Of a stretch of DNA of 10,024 bases, positions 4,641 to 10,024 are shown in pieces. The position numbers and the translations under genes were made by a program. Numbering within the stretch: the stretch's first letter is position 1; each line of letters starts with the position of its first letter. Under the pieces are notes generated by a model. The model was not told the DNA's origin and did no database searches. It worked only from the letters and a program-made list of their open reading frames with translations. The stretch spans positions 1 to 10,024 of the forward strand of contig JAGCZE010000333.1 in assembly GCA_017960415.1 (NCBI GenBank), written 5' to 3'. The DNA is from Lachnospiraceae bacterium (GTDB taxonomy: Bacteria > Bacillota_A > Clostridia > Lachnospirales > Lachnospiraceae).

Positions 4641-7464
4641 TCTTTGCACAGATTTCATTGTATTCGTTAATAAATGCTTCGCCGTCCTTGGTCAGGAAAG
4701 CTTCGTCACGGCTGCGGGCCGCAAATTCGTGCTTCCTTGCGGTATTGCTGAGTCCTTCGAAACCGACGGTGGCCATCAGTCCCTTGATCGCGTGAGCATC
4801 TATGCAGTAGGAAGCGTAATCCTTTGTTTCAAGGTATTTGTGCATGCGGGCGATCCTTGCGCCGCTTTCGCTTGCAACATCCTTCATAACCTCCTTGAGG
4901 ATGGCATCGTCGCCGCCGCAGTGCAGGAGAGCCGTTTCATAATCAAAGCCCGGGAGGGTGCTTAATTGATCCTTCAGGCTGCCCTGACCGGTTTCCCGGG
5001 CTTCGTCAATGGAAAGCCAGCTATCCCTGTCGGGATCGTCTTCTGCCGGAAGGAACTCCTCAACATAGAACTCATCATCTGCATTCTCCGAAACCGCCTC
5101 ATCCGGGTAATCACGCTTCAACGAGATGATCTTCGAGGCAGGAAGATATTTTTTAACAGTTCTTTCAAGTTCTGACGCATCAAGGGGCTTGGTCAGATAA
5201 TCATTGAACCCTGCCTCAAGATATTTCTGACGGCTGCCCGCGACGGCATTGGCGGTCAGCACAACCGCAGGCGTGTCCAGATTCAGGGAATCTTCATCAT
5301 TACGGATCGCATACAGCGTTTCGATACCGTCAGGTGAGGGCATCATATGATCCAGCAGTATCAGGTCATATTTGTTGGTTTTGCACATTTTGATCGCATC
5401 GCTGCCGTTACTGCACATATCGGGCTTGATGCCGGTAGCCTTCAGGAAGAGCTTGACAATGGTCAGGTTGGAATGATTGTCATCCACTGCGAGAACCCGG
5501 GCATCGGGAGCGGTATAGTCGCATTTGTAATCCTTGACCGGATGCCGGTCGGTCTTGATCAGGTCAAGGCTGACCGGCGCGGCATCGGTGACTTTGACAG
5601 GGATACAGACATTGAAGGAGGAACCCTTGCCGTATTCGCTGTCGACGGATATCTCTCCGTTCATTGAATCCAGGATGCTCTTGACTATGGCAAGTCCAAG
5701 GCCGGTTCCTTCGATATTCCGGTTCTTGCTGATATCGGCCCGCGAAAACGCATCGAAAAGGTTCTGACGGTCTTCTTCCCTGATACCTCTTCCGGTGTCC
5801 TTTACGGACATCCTCAGATCGAAGGTCTCCTGTGATACCGACATACCTCCGACCGTGATCGTAATGCTTCCCGCGTCGGTATATTTGACCGCATTGCTGA
5901 TCAGATTGACCAGAACCTGCTTGATCCTTATCTCATCACCGAAAAGGCCGTCGGGGACACCATTTTCGACAACGGTATTAAGCTCAAGGTTCTTCATGGC
6001 CGCACGGTCGGCAAACATGGCTAGGATATCCGCCAGCAGTCTGGATAAGCGGAATTCGGTATTGGTGATCTCGAGCTTGCCGGCTTCAATCTTGGAGAAA
6101 TCAAGAATATCATTGACGAGCATCGAGAGCATACGGCCCGAGCTTCTGACATTCTGGGCATATTCATCGATCACGTTGTCTTTGTTTTCCCGCAGGATCA
6201 TTTCGTTCATGCCCAGGATCGAATTGATCGGGGTGCGGATCTCATGGGACATATTTGCGAGGAATTTTGTTTTCGCATCGGAAATGTCGAGGGCATGCTG
6301 TTTCTCCATATTGACCCTGCGCAGATCGTCAACCTGCTGCATGACAACGAAGGCCAGCAGAAATGTCACACCCAGCAGCATCGGTATATCGTCCTGCATC
6401 AGATTTTCGAACAGGAACAGCGTTATGATCTCAATAAGGCTGAATGCGAGGAAACCCATAAAGCCGATGGCGGTATACTTGTATAAATGCATATTGCCTT
6501 TGCGATAATCCACAACGAGGATCACGGTGCCGGCAATGATGGGAACAGCAAGGATCGCATCCATATAGAACAGCGAATCCCTGAAATTGACGAGTCCCGT
6601 AAAATGCAGAACGGTCCAGAGAACAGCATTCACGGCGGACAGACACATGAGCACGGTCAGAGGCTTGCGGTAACGGCCGCTCTGGACAAAATCGATATAT
6701 ACCGTAAGTCCGAACGGGAGCATAAGACAGCTCATGTAATTGATCAGGCCGTTGATATGATAATGCCCCATAATAAACGGATATACATAGGAATTTGTGA
6801 CAAGCCATAAGGAAATAACAAAGACTCCGACAGCTCCGTAGAACATGCCGATACGGTGATGGTAGCGTATGCGCATCCCAAGACCTATAAACATTACGAC
6901 AGCGGAGAAAATAAGCAGTATTACGGCAATAGAGAATGAGAAGCCGAAACGGTCCAGCATGACGCTGTATACGCCGCCGCTTCCGGAGATGAAGGTTTCG
7001 GGCACGATCATCGGGTTATCGGCAAAACTGATCCTGTTCATCAGCAGATGCTTGCCCGAATCTTCTTTTTGAAGCGGGATGGTCATATAGAAACCGACGA
7101 CCAGTCCGCCCGGGAAAGGAACGTCTTTGACACTGTCGAATTCCTCCCTGAGCTTGCCGTCGATATATATGGAGGTGGATTCGTTGACAAGAAAGCAGAT
7201 CCGGCTGTCGTCGGGAATATTGTCGGGAAGCGTGCATTCTATCGTATACCATCCGTCATAGAACCGGTCCGCACGATAAAATCTGCCCGTGTGAAAGATC
7301 TCCCCCCTGTCATCGGTAACGGTCCATTCCTCGATGTATATGACATCATCGGATTTCATAATGCCTTTTTTATCCGTAAGGCTGTAATAGACAAGCAAAA
7401 AAAGGGTGAAAAAAAGGAACCCGAAAAAGAAGACCTTAAGAGCATTCATGATCTTTAGCGACAT
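4621..7464 (-). CDS. Membrane hybrid histidine kinase (7TM-DISM-like sensor, HisKA, HATPase, receiver, Hpt)
   Basis: A 947-residue sensor kinase running a phosphorelay in one chain. Residues ~9-28 form a first membrane segment. Residues ~31-173 form an extracellular, beta-rich, probably jelly-roll sensor (IYIDG near 99-103). Seven hydrophobic segments follow between ~175 and ~376, resembling 7TMR-DISM receptors, whose outer domains are thought to bind carbohydrates or other small ligands. The cytoplasmic part has HisKA with H407 (MSHEIRTP), an HATPase with N520/N524 (N box), D556 (DTGRG) and GTGLGL at 586-591. A receiver follows with D661/D662, phospho-acceptor D705, T737 and K759, then an acidic linker (~790-828) and Hpt with H891 (HAIKG). 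All phosphotransfer residues are present, so it looks active. GGGGAGGA at 7472-7479 supports the start. No partner response regulator lies in the window, so the output and ligand are unknown. Confidence 0.93.
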   Translation of the reverse strand: MSLKIMNALKVFFFGFLFFTLFLLVYYSLTDKKGIMKSDDVIYIEEWTVTDDRGEIFHTGRFYRADRFYDGWYTIECTLPDNIPDDSRICFLVNESTSIYIDGKLREEFDSVKDVPFPGGLVVGFYMTIPLQKEDSGKHLLMNRISFADNPMIVPETFISGSGGVYSVMLDRFGFSFSIAVILLIFSAVVMFIGLGMRIRYHHRIGMFYGAVGVFVISLWLVTNSYVYPFIMGHYHINGLINYMSCLMLPFGLTVYIDFVQSGRYRKPLTVLMCLSAVNAVLWTVLHFTGLVNFRDSLFYMDAILAVPIIAGTVILVVDYRKGNMHLYKYTAIGFMGFLAFSLIEIITLFLFENLMQDDIPMLLGVTFLLAFVVMQQVDDLRRVNMEKQHALDISDAKTKFLANMSHEIRTPINSILGMNEMILRENKDNVIDEYAQNVRSSGRMLSMLVNDILDFSKIEAGKLEITNTEFRLSRLLADILAMFADRAAMKNLELNTVVENGVPDGLFGDEIRIKQVLVNLISNAVKYTDAGSITITVGGMSVSQETFDLRMSVKDTGRGIREEDRQNLFDAFSRADISKNRNIEGTGLGLAIVKSILDSMNGEISVDSEYGKGSSFNVCIPVKVTDAAPVSLDLIKTDRHPVKDYKCDYTAPDARVLAVDDNHSNLTIVKLFLKATGIKPDMCSNGSDAIKMCKTNKYDLILLDHMMPSPDGIETLYAIRNDEDSLNLDTPAVVLTANAVAGSRQKYLEAGFNDYLTKPLDASELERTVKKYLPASKIISLKRDYPDEAVSENADDEFYVEEFLPAEDDPDRDSWLSIDEARETGQGSLKDQLSTLPGFDYETALLHCGGDDAILKEVMKDVASESGARIARMHKYLETKDYASYCIDAHAIKGLMATVGFEGLSNTARKHEFAARSRDEAFLTKDGEAFINEYNEICAKIKALLG

Positions 7465-7501
7465 GACGTAATCCTCCCCAATCGATACATCATATATTTT
7501 A

Positions 7502-7510
7502 ATTCTAGCA
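7502..7510 (-). promoter_or_regulatory. Possible extended -10 element for the kinase gene
   Basis: On the - strand, TGC-TAGAAT reads from 7510 down to 7502, an extended -10 sequence about 38 bases upstream of the kinase start. No convincing -35 box lies 16-18 bases further upstream. It is back to back with the thrS promoter at 7549, so both start sites share a short divergent region. Confidence 0.3.
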
Positions 7511-7548
7511 GAACAGATAAGAAAAGCATTTCATTGGGCAATAATTTG

Positions 7549-7576
7549 TTGACATTGATTAAAAAAGTGATAAAAT
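7549..7576 (+). promoter_or_regulatory. Sigma-A-type promoter of the thrS T-box transcript
   Basis: A perfect -35 box TTGACA (7549-7554) and a -10 box TAAAAT (7571-7576) are separated by 16 bases in AT-rich sequence. Transcription should start around 7582-7584, just ahead of the T-box leader, giving a leader of roughly 325 bases before the thrS start codon. A perfect 12-base palindrome lies at the predicted start site. Confidence 0.85.
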
Positions 7577-7790
7577 GATTTCAACGCGTTGAGGAGAACA
7601 GTAACCGTTATCGGAAGTATACAGAGAAAAACGCAGTGAATTCAGGCATTTGAGCAGTTTTTGCAGGAGATGTCCCGTTCACTGGCTGAGAGCGTTTTAC
7701 GGAGGATTTCGGCGAACACCGGCTCTGAGCGGCCCCAATCAGGCCCGTTGACTTACGTTACAGTCGCAATTAAGGTGGGTTTTATACCAA

Positions 7791-7830
7791 AAAGGGTGGA
7801 ACCGCGGATAAGAATTTTATTCGTCCCTTT
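7791..7830 (+). promoter_or_regulatory. T-box antiterminator
   Basis: Helix A1 pairs AAAGGG (7791-7796) with CCCTTT (7825-7830). A seven-base bulge TGGAACC (7797-7803) carries the tRNA acceptor-end binding site. Helix A2 pairs GCGGATAA (7804-7811) with TTATTCGT (7817-7824), including two G-U pairs, around a five-base loop. Bulge size and position are those of the classic T-box antiterminator. Confidence 0.9.
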
Positions 7831-7867
7831 CGAGACATTTTAATATGCTTCGGGAGGGGCGTGTTTT
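7822..7867 (+). terminator. T-box regulatory terminator
   Basis: CGTCCCTTTCG (7822-7832) pairs with CGGGAGGGGCG (7851-7861) in eleven consecutive pairs, three of them G-U, followed by TGTTTTATA. Its 5' arm uses the same bases (7822-7830) as the 3' arm of the antiterminator, so the two structures exclude each other. This indicates control by transcription attenuation rather than hiding of the ribosome site, which lies further downstream at 7893-7899. Confidence 0.82.
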
Positions 7868-7906
7868 ATATACCTCGTGAAGCTTTTTCGAAAAGGAGGC
7901 AGCAGT

Positions 7907-9871
7907 ATGAAGATTACTTTGAAGGACGGCTCTGTAAAAGAGTACGGCAGCGCGATGTCAGTCATCGACATTGCAAAAGACTTAAGCGAAGGCCTGGCAC
8001 GTGTAGCATGTGCGGGCACGATCGACGGAAAGGTAGTCGATCTGAGAACAGTTGTGGACAAGGATTGTGCTTTAAGCATCCTTACATTTGACGACGAAGA
8101 CGGAAAAAAGGCGTACAGACACACAGCCTCGCACGTTGTTGCGGAAGCGGTCAAAAGGCTTTACCCCAATGCCAAGGTGGCTATCGGCCCCGCTATTGAC
8201 GAGGGCTTCTATTATGATTTCGATACGCCGCCGTTTACAAGGGATGATCTGGACAAGATCGAAGAAGAGATCAAGAAGATCATCAAGGACGGCCACGAGA
8301 TCACAAGATATACACTTCCGCGTGCGGAAGCGATCAAGTTCATGCAGGAGAAGGAAGAGCCCTACAAGGTTGAGCTTATTGAGGATCTTCCCGAGGATGC
8401 CGAGATCAGCTTCTATGATCAGGGCGGTTTCGTAGATCTGTGTGCGGGACCTCACCTTATGAGTACGAAACAGCTCAAGGCTGTAAAGCTCATTTCCTCA
8501 TCGGGCGCTTACTGGAGAGGCAATGAGAAGAACAAGATGCTTACACGTATTTATGGAACGGCATTTACGAAGAATGCGGATATGGACGCATATCTTGCAC
8601 ATCTTGAGGACATCAAGCTCCGTGACCATAACAGACTCGGACGCGATATGAAGTTATTTACGACAGTAGACGTTATCGGACAGGGACTTCCGCTCTTTAC
8701 ACCCAAGGGAACGAAGATGATCCAGGTACTTCAGAGATGGATCGAGGACCTTGAGGACAACGAGTGGGGCTATGTTCGTACAAGGACGCCTTTTATGGCC
8801 AAGTCTGACCTTTATAAGATCAGCGGTCATTGGGATCATTATCTTGACGGAATGTTCCTGCTCGGTGAGCCCGAGGATAAGGACTGCATGGCACTTCGTA
8901 CGATGACCTGTCCTTTCCAGTACTATGTTTACATGAATGAACAGCGTTCATACCGTGATCTGCCTTACAGAATGAGCGAAACATCTACACTGTTCCGTAA
9001 CGAGGATTCAGGTGAGATGCACGGACTTACGAGAGTACGTCAGTTCACGATCACGGAAGGACATATCATCCTTCGTCCCGATCAGGCTGAAGAAGAACTT
9101 ACAAGATGCGTTGAGCTTGCCAATTACGTTATGACGACACTCGGTGTTCAGGGTGATGTAACATATCGTCTGTCAAAATGGGATCCGGAGAACAAGAACA
9201 ACAAGTATGTCGGCGATGCCGAGTACTGGGAGAGTACACAGGAATTCCTCCGCAAGGTAATGAGAAAGAACGGTATCGAATTTACGGAGGCAGATGACGA
9301 AGCTGCATTCTACGGACCCAAGATCGATATCCAGACAAAGAATGTTTACGGCAAGGAAGATACAATGGTTACGATCCAGCTTGACTGCAACAGCGCAGAG
9401 AAGTTCGGAATGTATTACATCGATGCCGAGGGCAACAAGGCACTGCCCTGGATCATCCACAGAACATCAATGGGATGCTACGAGAGAACGCTCGCATGGC
9501 TGATCGAGCATTATGCAGGCCAGTTCCCTACATGGATGTGCGCAGAGCAGGTTCGTGTGCTTCCTATTTCCGACAAGTATGAAGAGTATGCCAATGAAGT
9601 ATCGAAGAAGCTGAAATCAGCAGGTATCCGCAATACTGTGGATGCCCGTTCCGAGAAGATCGGCTTCAAGATCCGTGAGGCAAGAATGGACAGACTTCCT
9701 TACATGCTCGTTGTCGGCCAGAAGGAACAGGAAGAGGGTAAGGTTAGCGTAAGAAGCCGTTTCAAGGGCGACGAAGGCGCTGTAGAGCTTGATAAGTTCA
9801 TCAGTGATATTCTTGTTGAGATCAATACAAAAGAGATCAAAAAGATAGAAGTTGAAGAACAGCAGAAATGA
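7907..9871 (+). CDS. thrS: Threonyl-tRNA synthetase
   Basis: A 654-residue class II synthetase that joins threonine to tRNA-Thr using ATP in the cytoplasm, with a domain that clears mischarged serine. Domain order is TGS (~1-61), editing domain (~62-225), catalytic core (~240-540) and anticodon-binding domain (~545-654). The editing site shows H72/H76 (HTASH) and C179/H183 (CAGPH). The zinc ligands C335, H386 and H518 correspond to C334, H385 and H511 of the Escherichia coli enzyme. Motif 2 includes R364 (FRNE) and motif 3 R527 (GCYERT). Length and all key residues are normal, so it should be a complete, active enzyme. AAGGAGG at 7893-7899, seven bases ahead, fixes the ATG at 7907; an upstream in-frame GTG at 7877 would add ten residues encoded by the ribosome site itself. 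Expression is controlled by the T-box leader upstream. Confidence 0.98.
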   Translation: MKITLKDGSVKEYGSAMSVIDIAKDLSEGLARVACAGTIDGKVVDLRTVVDKDCALSILTFDDEDGKKAYRHTASHVVAEAVKRLYPNAKVAIGPAIDEGFYYDFDTPPFTRDDLDKIEEEIKKIIKDGHEITRYTLPRAEAIKFMQEKEEPYKVELIEDLPEDAEISFYDQGGFVDLCAGPHLMSTKQLKAVKLISSSGAYWRGNEKNKMLTRIYGTAFTKNADMDAYLAHLEDIKLRDHNRLGRDMKLFTTVDVIGQGLPLFTPKGTKMIQVLQRWIEDLEDNEWGYVRTRTPFMAKSDLYKISGHWDHYLDGMFLLGEPEDKDCMALRTMTCPFQYYVYMNEQRSYRDLPYRMSETSTLFRNEDSGEMHGLTRVRQFTITEGHIILRPDQAEEELTRCVELANYVMTTLGVQGDVTYRLSKWDPENKNNKYVGDAEYWESTQEFLRKVMRKNGIEFTEADDEAAFYGPKIDIQTKNVYGKEDTMVTIQLDCNSAEKFGMYYIDAEGNKALPWIIHRTSMGCYERTLAWLIEHYAGQFPTWMCAEQVRVLPISDKYEEYANEVSKKLKSAGIRNTVDARSEKIGFKIREARMDRLPYMLVVGQKEQEEGKVSVRSRFKGDEGAVELDKFISDILVEINTKEIKKIEVEEQQK

Positions 9872-9877
9872 TACGGC

Positions 9878-9897
9878 GGGAGCTTAAAAAAGCTCCC
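9878..9897 (+). terminator. Hairpin after thrS, possible weak terminator
   Basis: GGGAGCTT (9878-9885) pairs perfectly with AAGCTCCC (9890-9897) around an AAAA loop, six bases after the thrS stop codon. The following bases (TGCCTGTTAATCTT) lack a proper U-run, so termination may be partial and some transcripts may continue into the next gene. Confidence 0.5.
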
Positions 9898-9912
9898 TGC
9901 CTGTTAATCTTC

Positions 9913-9937
9913 GGTCCGGTCGGGTGAGAGACGGGCC
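9913..9937 (+). other. Hairpin upstream of the greA-like gene
   Basis: GGTCC (9913-9917) pairs with GGGCC (9933-9937) including one U-G, and after a bulged G, GTC (9919-9921) pairs with GAC (9930-9932) around an eight-base loop. It ends just before the AAGGAAAGG ribosome site. No U-run follows, so it could be a leader structure or merely a GC-rich chance fold. Confidence 0.35.
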
Positions 9938-9961
9938 CAAATGAAAGGAAAGGTACGGTTT

Positions 9962-10024
9962 ATGGAAGAGACAACATCAAAGAAGATCCTTATGACTTAT
10001 GAAGGCGTGAAGGCGCTGGAGGAA
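9962..10024 (+). CDS. greA: Probable transcription elongation factor GreA, N-terminal 21 codons (partial)
   Basis: The window ends 21 codons into this gene. The residues KILMTYEGVKALEE resemble the start of GreA proteins, which commonly begin with a short lead followed by LTYEGLKKLEEEL; this is the first strand and the beginning of the coiled coil. GreA enters the RNA polymerase secondary channel and triggers cleavage of backtracked transcripts. AAGGAAAGG at 9945-9953 supports the ATG at 9962. An in-frame ATG at 9941 lacks a ribosome site. The call rests on a short stretch and needs the rest of the gene; position after thrS is compatible but not diagnostic. Confidence 0.7.
   Translation, partial: MEETTSKKILMTYEGVKALEE

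Larger units (their letters stand above)
7583..7867 (+). ncRNA. Threonyl T-box riboswitch leader of thrS
   Basis: This leader senses uncharged threonine tRNA and controls readthrough into thrS. The hallmark T-box AGGGTGGAACCGCG is at 7793-7806. Stem I carries AGTA at 7600-7603 on its 5' side and, on its 3' side, GAAC-ACC-GG with the specifier codon ACC at 7718-7720. The GAA-N-codon layout matches the known glyQS specifier loop, with ACC (threonine) in place of GGC. CTGAGC at 7724-7729 fits the conserved segment after the specifier. The predicted ligand is tRNA-Thr with anticodon GGU. The bulge UGGA would pair with an acceptor end UCCA, that is, a U discriminator base. Low charging should stabilise the antiterminator; charged tRNA should leave the terminator to form. 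I did not fold the upper part of Stem I or the Stem II/III region in detail. The start at 7583 is inferred from the promoter. Confidence 0.93.

Noticed and set aside
4528..4965. Open frame on the + strand opposite the end of the kinase gene
   Set aside because: It starts inside the nucleosidase terminator and is antisense to well-conserved Hpt and linker coding sequence, without a ribosome site or recognisable domain.
5795..6508. Open frame of 237 codons opposite the kinase core
   Set aside because: It mirrors the HisKA/HATPase coding sequence; serine- and arginine-rich composition is typical of an antisense shadow.
7661..7843. Open frame of 60 codons in the thrS leader, possibly a leader peptide
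   Set aside because: It runs through the T-box specifier and antiterminator and has no ribosome site; the RNA structure explains the region.
7877..7906. GTG start extending ThrRS by ten residues
   Set aside because: The added codons are made of the AAGGAGG ribosome site of the ATG at 7907, and the TGS domain starts naturally at that ATG.
9941..9961. Earlier ATG for the greA-like gene
   Set aside because: The added codons contain the AAGGAAAGG ribosome site of the ATG at 9962, and no such site precedes 9941.

Overview
The window looks like a chromosomal segment of a pectin-using Clostridia member (Bacillota), most likely of the Lachnospiraceae type. This is inferred from a T-box leader in front of thrS, AGGAGG-type ribosome binding sites, frequent AGA/AGG arginine codons, moderate GC content, and the style of the carbohydrate enzymes. 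No species can be named from sequence reading alone.

Left part (1-4570, + strand): a cytoplasmic pectin-degradation cluster. It holds the likely tail of an upstream gene (stop at 25-27), a GH28 polygalacturonase-type glycosidase (52-1608), a TIM-barrel sugar isomerase/epimerase (1691-2533) and a GH105 unsaturated uronyl/rhamnogalacturonyl hydrolase (2583-3719). None has a signal peptide, so the cell probably imports pectin oligosaccharides and finishes them inside: GH28 removes galacturonyl units, GH105 removes the unsaturated 4,5-uronyl end left by lyases, and the isomerase probably handles a released monosaccharide. Both gaps inside the cluster hold a clear hairpin without a U-tract. A purine-nucleosidase gene of the MTA/SAH nucleosidase family (3837-4520) follows, possibly from its own extended -10 promoter, and ends at a strong intrinsic terminator.

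Middle (4611-7464, - strand): one large membrane-bound hybrid histidine kinase. It has an N-terminal membrane segment, an extracellular beta-rich sensor, seven more membrane segments, HisKA, HATPase, receiver and Hpt domains. It converges on the nucleosidase gene. Its stop codon lies in a hairpin that closely resembles the nucleosidase terminator.

Right part (7549-10024, + strand): a housekeeping region. A good sigma-A promoter drives a threonyl T-box leader with specifier ACC, a textbook antiterminator with a 7-nt bulge, and a competing 11-bp terminator. Then comes complete thrS (7907-9871), two small hairpins, and the first 21 codons of a gene that looks like greA.

I found no mobile element, CRISPR array, tRNA or rRNA. 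I see no wholly new system. The items most worth following are the isomerase of unknown substrate in the pectin cluster, the orphan phosphorelay kinase, the paired terminators and the intercistronic hairpins.
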